A DNA stretch of 64,000 bases, taken from an uncultured Actinomycetes bacterium (lineage in GTDB: Bacteria > Actinomycetota > Thermoleophilia > Solirubrobacterales > 70-9). Under the pieces are notes generated by a model. The model was not told where the DNA came from and searched no databases. It saw only the letters and a list, made by a program, of their open reading frames with translations. Below are positions 32,835-41,223 of this stretch, one piece after another (the first letter of the stretch is position 1; every line of letters starts with the position of its first letter). The stretch covers positions 36,480 through 100,479 of the forward strand of contig CAMLQY010000006.1 in the NCBI GenBank assembly GCA_946482365.1. The letters are read 5' to 3'. The translations under genes and the position numbers were made by a program.

Positions 32835-33812
32835 ATGGGGGCTTTGCCTCGGATAAGGATCACTGGAGACCTGGAGGGCGCTTATGTCGTCCTCGCAAAG
32901 CGACCCAATGGGCAACTGAAGATCGCACCTGAGCAGCCCGATGGGCTACCCAGGATCGTCAAGCTCAAGCGGACGACATGGGCCTGCCCAACGCAATGGG
33001 TGGCCACCCTTGCCGATGGCCGCACCGTCTATGCCCGTTCCCATCACGGCGAATTCAGCGTCGGCGTTGGCGATGACCTCGACGATGCCGTTCTCAAAGG
33101 CAGCGGACCGGAGGCGCTTTATTTCGAGTATGTCGAGGACAGTCCGATGGGATTTAGCTGCATCGACAGACTCGAACAAGTGCGCAACGCCGTCATCGTT
33201 GTGAACGTTCACGCGATGTCTCGAAACGCAACCGCCCGAGATTTCGACTATGTGACGCGCGCAAGCGTTTACGTCTGGGTCGCGTCGTCTCTTGAGGAGT
33301 TTGTCAAGCGCTTCGTTCAAGGCCTCATCGTCGAAATCAATGCGTCAGGTACGACCCGCAATCAACTTCGGGAGAGCTTGCTCGCGCTCGACAATGCCAG
33401 ACAGTTTGAGGCCCTACATTCCTTGCGTCATCCGAGAGACATCAGAAAGTGGGTCACCCAGATCCAGATCCTGCGAAGCGTCGGATCCCAAGAGGACGCA
33501 GTTCTATCTTCGGTTGAAGAGCACTGGCCCGTCGATGGCTCAACGCTTCACAGAGGACACTTGGAGGCGATATGGGAAGTATTTGGTCTTGCGCCGGATG
33601 TAGTGCCCTCACCACGGCTTTTCGGATTCCTGACAAATCTAGCTGAGAACCGAACGCGGGCAGCCCACGGAGAAGAGAGTCCCGTTACCTTGGGCCGTCA
33701 GCAGTCTTATCTAGATGTGATGAACCTTGTAGACCGGGCGGAAGAACTTGTGAGCCACATGCTCGACCGGGGAACTTCCTATCTCATAGAAAAGGGCTAC
33801 CTGCGGACGTAG
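32835..33812 (+). CDS. HEPN-like protein, candidate RNase/defence effector
   Basis: The 325-residue protein has an N-terminal domain without recognised family (GALPRIRITGDLEGAYVVLA, about 1-125) and a helical C-terminal half. The latter ends with R273-T-R-A-A-H278-G, an R-x4-H motif in a long helix (ENRTRAAHGEES), typical of HEPN RNase domains such as MAE_28990/RiboL-PSP-HEPN types. A second HEPN-like helix (RASVYVWVASSLEEFVKRFV) precedes it. HEPN proteins cleave RNA in toxin-antitoxin, abortive infection and CRISPR systems. G+C is low (33 of 60 in 33241-33300), indicating transfer. The ATG at 32835 is my choice; earlier in-frame starts overlap the ATPase gene. Confidence 0.65.
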   Translation: MGALPRIRITGDLEGAYVVLAKRPNGQLKIAPEQPDGLPRIVKLKRTTWACPTQWVATLADGRTVYARSHHGEFSVGVGDDLDDAVLKGSGPEALYFEYVEDSPMGFSCIDRLEQVRNAVIVVNVHAMSRNATARDFDYVTRASVYVWVASSLEEFVKRFVQGLIVEINASGTTRNQLRESLLALDNARQFEALHSLRHPRDIRKWVTQIQILRSVGSQEDAVLSSVEEHWPVDGSTLHRGHLEAIWEVFGLAPDVVPSPRLFGFLTNLAENRTRAAHGEESPVTLGRQQSYLDVMNLVDRAEELVSHMLDRGTSYLIEKGYLRT

Positions 33813-33820
33813 CTATTCGA

Positions 33821-33993
33821 TCACAGCCCGAATCGGGTCAAGCCGGTGCCACCTGCGTGGGTATACCGCGAGAGCATCGTCTCGACCCGGTGGCCGGAGA
33901 TCTCGGCCAGGTCGGCGTTGTTGATACCGGCGGCGCGGAGGTGCGTACGTAGGAGTGGCGGCACTCGTGCGGGCGGATGTCTAGGCCGGAGGC
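33821..33993 (-). pseudogene. Tyrosine recombinase (integrase) C-terminal remnant, frameshifted
   Basis: The minus strand encodes the end of a phage-type integrase: box II in one frame (DIRPHECRHSYVRT, His and Arg of HxxR, near 33955-33969), then in another frame LRAAGINNADLAEISGHRVE and TMLSRYTHA with the catalytic His and Tyr. The frame changes between about 33930 and 33955, and the first frame runs into a TGA at 33994, so the gene is dead. It lies 250 bases from the 3' end of tRNA-Arg, the usual arrangement for an integrated element. Little else of the integrase is recognisable in 34000-34247. Confidence 0.7.
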
Positions 33994-34247
33994 TCACTGG
34001 GCTGGTTTCCAGACGGTTGCGCTCGCGCCACATGCGGACGGTCGGAGTCGTGAGAGGAGATCGCAGTCTTCGCCGTTGAGACGGATCTCTGCTTCGAGCA
34101 TCCAGGCTAGCCTTGATGCCATCAAGGATGAGACCGAGACTGTCCGGACGGGCCGGAACGCTGGCGGGTGAAGAACCGCGGCCTGAGGGAAGCGGGCGGT
34201 CTGGCTCCATGCCGGGGAATTCGCGCCTCCCACGGAACAGCAAGGAA

Positions 34248-34321
34248 CGCGCCTGACAGGATTCGAACCTGTGACCTTCGGTTTCGTAGACCGACGCTCT
34301 ATCCAACTGAGCTACAGGCGC
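34248..34321 (-). tRNA. tRNA-Arg (anticodon ACG)
   Basis: The 74-base sequence folds as a complete cloverleaf: acceptor GCGCCTG/CAGGCGC, D-stem GCTC/GAGC, anticodon stem TCGGT/ACCGA with loop CTACGAA (anticodon ACG), and a T-arm with GGTTCGAATCC. CCA is not encoded. The degraded integrase and low-GC genes lie downstream of its 3' end. Confidence 0.95.
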
Positions 34322-34373
34322 GGGTTGCCGGGGGAGAGCCCGGAGGGGCGATTCTAGGGACTCGGGGGCGTGG

Positions 34374-34847
34374 TCAGTCGACTTCCGGCTCGGCGGGCTG
34401 GTTCAGCCGGACGTGCCACTGGACCGAGGCGGTGGCGACGGGGTCGCCGGAGGCGTCGGTCATCTCGACCTCGCAGGGGAAGACGACCTTGCCCTCGGCG
34501 TCGAGGGTGGCGAGGGCCTCGGCCGGGTCGACGCCGAGCTTGGCGCGGGCCTCGATCGGGCCCTTGGCGACCTTGACGTAGGAGATCTCGGCGCCGCGGG
34601 CGAGGGGCGTCACTTCCCCCATGCGCTGGGCGAAGGCGCCGACGAAGGCGGCGCCCGAGGCCGTCTCGGCGAGCGTGAAGAGTGCTCCCGCATGCTGGGA
34701 GCCGACGTGGTTGGTCAGCTCCGCCCGCTCGGGCAGGACGACGACTGCCGCGCCCTCGGCGACATCGGTGACCTCCAGCCCCAGGTGCCCGGCGAAGGGC
34801 ACCGCCTGGGTCATGCCCGCGGCGATCGCCTCGAAGAGCTCGCTCAT
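34374..34847 (-). CDS. Hotdog-fold thioesterase (PaaI/DUF4442-like)
   Basis: The 157-residue protein has the hotdog pattern LGLEVTDVAEGAAVVVLPER, ELTNHVGSQHAGALFTLAETASG (about 45-67) with the central helix, and a VKVAKGPIEARAKL strand. Members hydrolyse acyl-CoA or other thioesters. It is 3 bases downstream of the crotonase gene, forming a two-gene operon. ATG 34847. Confidence 0.85.
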   Translation of the reverse strand: MSELFEAIAAGMTQAVPFAGHLGLEVTDVAEGAAVVVLPERAELTNHVGSQHAGALFTLAETASGAAFVGAFAQRMGEVTPLARGAEISYVKVAKGPIEARAKLGVDPAEALATLDAEGKVVFPCEVEMTDASGDPVATASVQWHVRLNQPAEPEVD

Positions 34848-34850
34848 CGC

Positions 34851-35624
34851 TCAGCGGCCCTCGAAGGTGGCGTGGCCCGGGGCGCCGTGCTCGAGGAAGG
34901 TCTTCACCGCGCGCTGCAGGTCCTCGGTCGCGAAGAGCTCGACGGAGTCCTTGCGAATCGTCTCGTCGGCGGCGGCGATGCCGCCTTCGCGGAAGCGGCG
35001 CAGGACGAGCTTCGTCATCGCGTGGGCCTTGGTCGGCCCGGCCGCCAGCTCGGCGGCGAGGGCGCGTGCCCGCTCGTCGAAGCCCTCGTCGTCGAAGACC
35101 CGGTTTACCACGCCCCAGCCCGCCAGCTGCTCGGCGCCGAAGAGCTCGCCGGTCATCACCAGCTCGCCGGCGCGACCGCTGCCGGCGCGCTCGGCGAGCC
35201 GCTGGGTGCCGCCCATCGACGGGGTCAGCCCGACCACTTTCTCGACCAGGCCGAACTTGGCCGAGCGGGCGGCGAGGATCAGGTCGCAGCCGAGCGCCAG
35301 CTCGAAGGTCCAGGTCAGGGTGAGCGCGTGGGCGGCGAAGACGACCGGCAGCGGCAGTCGTTCGAGCCGCTCCACCAGGTCGATCGACTCGTCCCAGAGC
35401 TCGCTCGCCCGCTCGGGCGTGAGCCCGTCGAACTCGGAGACGTCGACCCCGCCGGAGACGACGCGCGCCTCGGCCCGGAACAGCAGGGCTCGCGGCGGCT
35501 CGGCCTCGGCCGCCTCGATCGTCGCCAGCAGGCCCTCGAACATCGCCCGGTTGAAGAGGTTCAGCGGCGGGCTGTCGATGGTCGCGACCGCCAGGCCCCC
35601 GTCGCGTTCGAGTCGGATGGACAC
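34851..35624 (-). CDS. Enoyl-CoA hydratase/isomerase (crotonase) family protein
   Basis: The 257-residue protein has the crotonase fold: IDSPPLNLFNRAMFEGL, RALLFRAEARVVSGGVDVSE (oxyanion-hole segment 1) and ELALGCDLILAARSAKFGLV. The second oxyanion-hole glycine region reads AHALTLTWTFELALGCD, where the usual GGG pattern is missing. The catalytic-site loop LTPSMGGTQRL is kept. It probably acts on acyl-CoA substrates, but the altered loop makes classical hydratase activity uncertain. GTG start at 35624; co-transcribed with the thioesterase. Confidence 0.88.
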   Translation of the reverse strand: MSIRLERDGGLAVATIDSPPLNLFNRAMFEGLLATIEAAEAEPPRALLFRAEARVVSGGVDVSEFDGLTPERASELWDESIDLVERLERLPLPVVFAAHALTLTWTFELALGCDLILAARSAKFGLVEKVVGLTPSMGGTQRLAERAGSGRAGELVMTGELFGAEQLAGWGVVNRVFDDEGFDERARALAAELAAGPTKAHAMTKLVLRRFREGGIAAADETIRKDSVELFATEDLQRAVKTFLEHGAPGHATFEGR

Positions 35625-35667
35625 GGTGGGACCCTACTGCGCAGCAGCGCGCCGGCGCCCGGCCGCC

Positions 35668-37083
35668 TCAGGGCACGCGGTGGACCTCGAAGAGGTTGGT
35701 CCCCAGCTCCTGATCGGGCAGGCCGGCCGTGATCGCGATCAGCTCGCCGGAGCCGGCGATGCCGTGCTTGCCCGCCAGCTCGGCGCAGTCGCGGAGCAGG
35801 CCGCGCACGTCGGTCTCGTGCTCGTTCAGCACCGCGGTCACGCCGAAGAGCAGGTTGAGGCGGCGCACGGTCTCGATCCTTGGCGAGACGGCGAGCACCG
35901 GCACGTTCGGGCGGTGAGCGGAGACGAGCCGCGCCGTGCGCCCGCTGGTCGTCGGCACCACCAGGGCGGAGAGCCCCAGCCGGTAGACGGCCCCCACAGC
36001 CCCCCAGGCGACCGAGTCGGCGACCTCCTGGGTGACCTGGTCGGTGCGGCTGAAGAGCCACTCGCCGTAGGGCAGGTCGGGCTCGGTGGCGCGTGCGATC
36101 CGGTCCATCACGCGCACGGCCTCGATCGGGTTGTGGCCGACCGCGGTCTCCTCGGAGAGCATCACCGCGTCGGTGCCGTCGTAGATCGCATTGGCGACGT
36201 CGGTCACCTCGGCCCGGGTCGGCCGCCGTGCGGTCACCATCGAGGCCAGCATCTGGGTCGCCGTGATGGTCGGCTTGGAGCGCTTGCCGGCGGCGCGGAT
36301 CAGCCGCTTCTGCACGACCGGCACCCGCGCCAGCGGCAGCTCGATCCCGAGGTCGCCGCGGGCGACCATGATCCCCCCGGTCGCCGCCGCGACGATCTCC
36401 TCGGCGTTCTCGGCCGCCTGCTGCTTCTCGATCTTCGCGATCAGGGGGACGTCGGAGCCAAGCGCGCGCAGCCGCTCGGCCACCGGCTCCAGGTCGGCGG
36501 CGCTGGAGACGAAGGAGACGGCGAGCAGGTCGACGCCCTGCTCGACCGCGAACTCGACCCAGCCGAGGTCGCCAGCCGTCGCCGCCGGGGTGCTGACGCC
36601 GGGCACGTTCATCCCCTTGTGGGAGGAGAGCGTGCCGCCGACCTCGACCTCGCAGTCGACGCCGCCGTCCTCGGGGCCGCGCACGCGCAGGCGGATCGAG
36701 CCGTCGGCGAGGTAGACCGGCTCGTCCTCTCGCAGCGCGGAGACCCCCGGCCAGCTGACCGGGATCGTCTCCCGGTCGCCCTCGACGTCACGCGGCGTCA
36801 GCTTCACGTGCATGCCGGTCTCCAGCTCGGCGACGTCGCCGCGCAGCTCGCCGATCCGCAGCTTCGGCCCCGGCAGGTCGCCGAGCACGGCCACCTCGCG
36901 CCCGGCCTGCTCGGCCGCGGCGCGGATCGCTTCGATCGTACGCGCGTGGCGGTCGCGGTCGGCGTGGGAGAAGTTGAGCCGCAGGACGTCGGCGCCGGCG
37001 TCGATCAGGCGGGTGAGGACGCCCGGGTCCCAGCTCGCCGGCCCGACGGTTGCGATGATCTTGGTGCGCCTGCCTCGCTGCAT
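35668..37083 (-). CDS. pyk: Pyruvate kinase
   Basis: Converts phosphoenolpyruvate and ADP to pyruvate and ATP at the end of glycolysis. The 471-residue protein shows RRTKIIATVGPAS at the N-terminus, DAGADVLRLNFSHA, LGDLPGPKLRIG, the active-site Lys segment VPLIAKIEKQQAAEN, MVARGDLGIELP and TQMLASMVTARRPTRAEVTDVANAI, then the C-terminal allosteric domain (VVPTTSGRTARLVSAHRP). Length is typical. ATG 37083. It is divergent from the second P450. Confidence 0.96.
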   Translation of the reverse strand: MQRGRRTKIIATVGPASWDPGVLTRLIDAGADVLRLNFSHADRDRHARTIEAIRAAAEQAGREVAVLGDLPGPKLRIGELRGDVAELETGMHVKLTPRDVEGDRETIPVSWPGVSALREDEPVYLADGSIRLRVRGPEDGGVDCEVEVGGTLSSHKGMNVPGVSTPAATAGDLGWVEFAVEQGVDLLAVSFVSSAADLEPVAERLRALGSDVPLIAKIEKQQAAENAEEIVAAATGGIMVARGDLGIELPLARVPVVQKRLIRAAGKRSKPTITATQMLASMVTARRPTRAEVTDVANAIYDGTDAVMLSEETAVGHNPIEAVRVMDRIARATEPDLPYGEWLFSRTDQVTQEVADSVAWGAVGAVYRLGLSALVVPTTSGRTARLVSAHRPNVPVLAVSPRIETVRRLNLLFGVTAVLNEHETDVRGLLRDCAELAGKHGIAGSGELIAITAGLPDQELGTNLFEVHRVP

Positions 37084-37140
37084 GCGTATGACTGTAGAGA
37101 CTGGCAAGACCATGACATCGATCTGTGTGACAATCCTTCG

Positions 37141-38568
37141 GTGAGCACCGTCGCCGAGCGCACTGCCAGCGCCGAGGAGCCCGCCTTCCCCGGCCTCGTC
37201 GGCGAGGCGCCGCCCTCGCCCGCCGGGCCGATCGAGCCCGAGGAGGCCGCCGGCCTTCCCAAGCCGCCGGTCGTGCCGCTGCCGCGCGCGGTTCAGATGG
37301 TGCGCTTCAACCAGCGCCAGATCCAGTACGTCTTCGGCGCCCGCCGCCGGCTCGGCGACGTCTTCCGCATGCGCACGGCGCTGCCCGGAGGACCGGTCAT
37401 CACCAGCCATCCCGACCACGTGCGCTCTCTCTTCACCGCCAAGCCCGAGCAGGCGCCGTCGCTGACCGGGGAGTCGCCGCTGCGCCCGATCCTCGGCACC
37501 GGCTCGGTCCTGACCGCGGTCGGGCCCCGCCACATGCGCCAGCGCAAGCTGCTGCTGCCCCCCTTCCACGGCGAGGCGATCGAGCGCTACACGGCGATGA
37601 TCACCGACGCGACCGAACGCGAGATCGACCGCTGGCCGCTCAACCGGCCCTTCGCGCTGGCGCCGCGGATGCAGGCGATCACGCTCGACGTGATCATGGC
37701 CGGCATCTTCGGCATCGAGGGGCGCCCGGAGCGGGGAACGCCCGAGTACTGGATGCGGGTCGCCGTCAAGCGCCTCGTCGCCGCCTCGACCTCCCCCCTG
37801 GCCCAGGTCGGCGAACTGATGAACCTGACCCGCGAAGAGGCGATCGGCGTGATCCGGCTCGGCGTGGCGCTGCTCGATCGCCCGACCTACGCGGTGATCG
37901 CAGCGCGCCGCCGCGCGGAGGGCCTCGAGGAGCGCCGCGACATCCTCTCCTTGCTGCTGCAGGCGCGGACCGAGGAGGGCGAGGCGCTGAACGACAAAGA
38001 AGTCCGCGACGAGCTGCTCACCCTCGTCCTCGCCGGCCACGAGACGACCGCCAACTCGCTCTCCTGGGCCTGGGAGCGCCTGGTCCGCAACCCCGCCGCC
38101 CACGAGGCCCTGCGCGAGGCCGTCCGCAGCGGCGACGGCGCCGAGGAGCAGGTCGAGGCGACGATCGTGGAGACCATGCGCTCGCGGCCCGTGGTGCCGA
38201 TGATCGGCAGGCGGGTGATGCTGCCCTGGCGCCTCGGCCCCTACGCGGTCTCAGCCGACACCCCGGTGACGATGAGCATCCTCCTCGTCCACCACCGCGA
38301 GGACCTCTACCCGGAGCCTTTCGAGTTTCGCCCCGAGCGCTGGCTCGGCCGCAAGCCCGGCACCTATGAGTGGATCCCCTTCGGCGGCGGCATCCGCCGC
38401 TGCCTCGGCGCCGCCCTGGCGATGGCCGAGATGCGCGTCGTCCTCGAGGCGACGGCCCGCCGCCTCGACCTCGAGGCCGCCGACCCCGAGCCCGAGCATG
38501 CCCTCCACCGCAACGTGACGATGATCCCCGCCCAGGGGGGCCGGGTCGTCCTGCGCGCTCGCAGCTGA
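37141..38568 (+). CDS. Cytochrome P450 (2)
   Basis: The 475-residue protein has I-helix AGHETT (298-303), ExxR in VETMRSRP, FRPERW, and heme loop FGGGIRRCLGA with Cys421. A 50-residue acidic/Pro-rich N-terminal extension precedes the P450 fold and contains no membrane anchor. It is similar in motif detail to P450 (1) at 27260, so the two are likely from related families. GTG at 37141 starts the reading frame; the frame stays open far upstream through antisense pyk sequence, which is not coding. Confidence 0.93.
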   Translation: MSTVAERTASAEEPAFPGLVGEAPPSPAGPIEPEEAAGLPKPPVVPLPRAVQMVRFNQRQIQYVFGARRRLGDVFRMRTALPGGPVITSHPDHVRSLFTAKPEQAPSLTGESPLRPILGTGSVLTAVGPRHMRQRKLLLPPFHGEAIERYTAMITDATEREIDRWPLNRPFALAPRMQAITLDVIMAGIFGIEGRPERGTPEYWMRVAVKRLVAASTSPLAQVGELMNLTREEAIGVIRLGVALLDRPTYAVIAARRRAEGLEERRDILSLLLQARTEEGEALNDKEVRDELLTLVLAGHETTANSLSWAWERLVRNPAAHEALREAVRSGDGAEEQVEATIVETMRSRPVVPMIGRRVMLPWRLGPYAVSADTPVTMSILLVHHREDLYPEPFEFRPERWLGRKPGTYEWIPFGGGIRRCLGAALAMAEMRVVLEATARRLDLEAADPEPEHALHRNVTMIPAQGGRVVLRARS

Positions 38569-38570
38569 GC

Positions 38571-38816
38571 TCAGCGCGGCAGCGGCCGGCGCCGCCAGAT
38601 CTGGACCAGCCCCCAGAGGGAGACCGCCGCCCAGACGACCTCCAGGAGGAGGAACCCCCACTGGCGCTCCTCCCAGGCAAGCACCGCGAGCACCGCCGAG
38701 CCGACCAGGTTGAGGACGAGGTAGGCCCGCGAGTGAGGGTCCATCGCGCCGAGCTGAGCCGCGGCGTAGGCGCTCAGGATGAGCAGCGCCCCGACGACCT
38801 GGACGAGCTGGTCCAT
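38571..38816 (-). CDS. CBU_0592-type small membrane protein
   Basis: The 81-residue protein has three hydrophobic spans (VQVVGALLILSAYAAAQLGA, YLVLNLVGSAVLAVLAW, FLLLEVVWAAVSLWGL) with the conserved SAYAAAQLG and ERQWGFLLLEVVWA phrases of the CBU_0592 family. Function unknown. It ends 2 bases from the convergent P450 stop. Confidence 0.82.
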   Translation of the reverse strand: MDQLVQVVGALLILSAYAAAQLGAMDPHSRAYLVLNLVGSAVLAVLAWEERQWGFLLLEVVWAAVSLWGLVQIWRRRPLPR

Positions 38817-38894
38817 CGGGAATTCATAGCCGTCTTTCGAGGAGAGCAGCCGCCGGGGACCCCGGCGAGGGCGCTGAGAGGCTCGCCCTCATTC

Positions 38895-38938
38895 AAAACG
38901 CCGGACCCCCGCCTCGAAAATCCAAGGCAGGGGCCCGG
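38895..38938 (-). terminator. Rho-independent terminator of the secreted copper-like gene
   Basis: A 14-bp stem (38901-38914 with 38925-38938) is perfect in minus-strand RNA when two G-U pairs are counted, followed by a CGTTTTG U-tract. It lies 16 bases beyond the stop of the 38954 gene. Confidence 0.82.
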
Positions 38939-38953
38939 TAACGACTTCCTGAA

Positions 38954-39910
38954 TCAGCCGATGTAGGCGATCGCGATTGCCATCGCGTCGTCGATCGGGT
39001 GATGCCCTTCCGGCACGTTGTAGATCCCGTGCATGCGGATCGTCTGGTTTTTGCTGATCGTCGAGATCGGGTTCCCGGTGCAAACCCCCATCGAGGAGAC
39101 GTGTTTGCGGCCGTCCGGGGTTTCGTAGCCCGGGCCGCCGTAGCCGGCGACGGAGTTGCACAGCAGGGCTTCCCCGGCGCTTTTGTTGGTCAGTTCGATG
39201 TTGACGCCATGGTCGTGGATGTGGCCGGCGGTGGCGATCAGTTTGCCGCCGAAGCTGGCTTTCCAGTCGTAGTGCGTGTCGCTGAGCCCGGTTGGTACCG
39301 AGATGTAGGAGTTCAGCGAGCACTGGTTGGCGTCAAACCAGACCGGGCGAAGAGGCGCGCGGCTGGTGTGGTCGCTCCCCGTGGCGTACTTCCAGGTCAT
39401 CCGGATTTTCACGGTTTTGCTGGTCGTTTCCCAGTTCATCAAGTCGAAGACCATGTTCCAGGTCTCCGAGCTGTTGACCTTGTAGCCGTAGGGCAGCGAC
39501 TGGAGGTCGACTGCGGTGCGCTCGTCGCCGGAGGCGAAGAAGCGTTCGCCGAGCAGGCCCGGGCCTTTGCCGGCGCAGGTGACGTCGGACTTGCCGCTCG
39601 ACTGGGCGGCGAACATCGCGTGGTGGAGCATCGGGCCCTGGCTGATCGTCGCTTTGCTGCCGTCGGTGTAGACGAGGTCCGGCGTGACGCCGATGATCGA
39701 GCAGCTGGTGCACGGCTTGGCGATGTTGGTGACGATTTTGTTGGTGATCATCCCCGCGTTCTCATGGTCGTGCGGGTCGCCGTTGCCGGCGGGGATCGTG
39801 TATGGGCCGTAGTCGATGGTCGTGGTCGTGATCGCTGCGCTGGCCGGGCTGACCGGCACGACGAAGGCCGCGACGGCGCAGGCGAGCAACGTCAATCGTT
39901 TCAGAGTCAA
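38954..39910 (-). CDS. Secreted His-rich protein resembling copper type II monooxygenases
   Basis: The 318-residue protein has a signal peptide (LKRLTLLACAVAAFVVPVSP, cleavage near SASA-AI). Metal-ligand-like clusters are GPMLHHAMF (His-His, about residues 94-95) and GHIHDHGVN (about 228-236), then RMHGIYNVPEGHHP. Paired histidines followed by an HxH segment match the layout of peptidylglycine/dopamine monooxygenase copper sites, but overall similarity is not established by reading alone. Several cysteine pairs (CTSC) suggest disulfides. The start is a TTG at 39910 with GGAGGAAC upstream. It stands alone, divergent from chrA. Confidence 0.7.
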   Translation of the reverse strand: MTLKRLTLLACAVAAFVVPVSPASAAITTTTIDYGPYTIPAGNGDPHDHENAGMITNKIVTNIAKPCTSCSIIGVTPDLVYTDGSKATISQGPMLHHAMFAAQSSGKSDVTCAGKGPGLLGERFFASGDERTAVDLQSLPYGYKVNSSETWNMVFDLMNWETTSKTVKIRMTWKYATGSDHTSRAPLRPVWFDANQCSLNSYISVPTGLSDTHYDWKASFGGKLIATAGHIHDHGVNIELTNKSAGEALLCNSVAGYGGPGYETPDGRKHVSSMGVCTGNPISTISKNQTIRMHGIYNVPEGHHPIDDAMAIAIAYIG

Positions 39911-40007
39911 AATCGTTCCTCCTTAGAAGAGAAGCTGAGTAAAAAGGAGACCTTAATGAATCATGGATTGATGTCAAGGTTGCTCGACCGTCAGGATACG
40001 GCGCTTG

Positions 40008-41198
40008 GTGAGCGCCTCGACCGAGACCATTCCTGCTTCGCCCCGTCCCACCGCGCCCCTCGATCCCCCCGGGTCGATCTTCCTGCGCTTCCTCAAGTTC
40101 GGCCTGCTCGCCTGGGGCGGGCCGGCGGCGCAGATCGCGATGATCAAGCGAGAGTGCGTCGATGAGGAAGGCTGGGTCTCCGAGGAGGCGTTCAAGAAGA
40201 CGCTCGCCGTCTACCAGGTGCTGCCGGGCCCGGAGGCGCACGAGCTCTGCGTCTACTTCGGTCGTCTGCGCGGCGGCAAGCTCGGCGGGTTCGCCGCGGG
40301 GCTCGGCTTCATGCTGCCCGGCTTCCTGCTCATGCTGGGGCTCTCGGTCCTCTATGTCGAGGCGAGCCTGGCCGGGCATCTCGAGGAGCTGTTCTACGGG
40401 CTGACGGCGGCCGTAGGCGCCCTGGTCGCGCGAGCGCTGGTGCGGCTCGGCCCCACCTTCGTCACCGACGTGCCGCTGGCGATCATCGCCGTCATCGCCT
40501 TCGCCCTGACCGTCTTCGCCTCGGCGAGCTTCGTCCTCGTCCTGCTCGGCGCCGGCATCGCATATGAGCTGTGGACCAACGGCGGGCGCTGGCGAGACCG
40601 CGCCAGCTCCTTCTCGCCGGGCCCGCTGACAGTCATCGCACTCGCTCTCGGCACGATCACGGTCTCGCTCACCGCCTCGATCTTCTGGGAGGGACTGAAG
40701 GCCGGGCTGCTCACCTTCGGCGGCGCCTACACGGTGATCCCCTTCCTGCAGGAGAGCGCCGTCGACGGCCGCCACTGGCTCACCGACAGCCAGTTCGTCG
40801 ACGGGCTGGCGATCAGCGGCATCCTGCCGGCGCCCCTGATCATCTTCTCCACCTTCGTCGGCTACCTCGCCGGCGGCCTGGCCGGGGGGATCGCGATGAC
40901 GCTGGGGATTTTCCTACCCGCCTTCGTCTTCCCGATCTTCTTCCACCGAACCCTGGTCGCAGTCGCCGAGAACCCGCGGATCAGGCCCTTCCTGCTCGGC
41001 GTCGCCGCCGCCGTGATCGGCCTGATCGCCGCGGTCACGGTGACGATCCTCGAAACCAGCGTGGTCGACGTGCCGACCGCGATCCTCGCGGCCGGGGCCT
41101 TCCTCGCCCTCAACCGCTGGCACGGCAAGCTGACCGTGCTCTACGTGGTGCTCGGCTGCGGCGCGATCGGGCTCCTACTGCAGCTAACGGTGGTCTAG
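40008..41198 (+). CDS. chrA: Chromate transporter ChrA
   Basis: The 396-residue protein is a two-domain (long-chain) ChrA: FLKFGLLAWGGPAAQIAMI and VLPGPEAHELCVYFGRLRGG in the first half, then FEGLKAGLLTFGGAYTVIPF-like sequence and GLAISGILPAPLIIFSTFVGYL in the second. It exports chromate or a related anion; sulfate selectivity is not visible. The start GTG (40008) has a poor ribosome site; a strong site belongs to an out-of-frame ATG at 39956. Confidence 0.93.
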   Translation: MSASTETIPASPRPTAPLDPPGSIFLRFLKFGLLAWGGPAAQIAMIKRECVDEEGWVSEEAFKKTLAVYQVLPGPEAHELCVYFGRLRGGKLGGFAAGLGFMLPGFLLMLGLSVLYVEASLAGHLEELFYGLTAAVGALVARALVRLGPTFVTDVPLAIIAVIAFALTVFASASFVLVLLGAGIAYELWTNGGRWRDRASSFSPGPLTVIALALGTITVSLTASIFWEGLKAGLLTFGGAYTVIPFLQESAVDGRHWLTDSQFVDGLAISGILPAPLIIFSTFVGYLAGGLAGGIAMTLGIFLPAFVFPIFFHRTLVAVAENPRIRPFLLGVAAAVIGLIAAVTVTILETSVVDVPTAILAAGAFLALNRWHGKLTVLYVVLGCGAIGLLLQLTVV

Positions 41199-41223
41199 GG
41201 GCACGATTGTTGCTAGCGCGCAT

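Noticed and set aside
34168..34581. A frame containing DRIRTCDLRFRRPTLYPTEL
   Set aside because: This is the well-known translation of the strand opposite tRNA-Arg, not a protein.
34621..38568. A continuous 1315-codon plus-strand open frame ending in P450 (2)
   Set aside because: Its first two thirds are antisense to thioesterase, crotonase and pyruvate kinase; only the part from GTG 37141 has P450 motifs. Long antisense frames are expected at this GC content.
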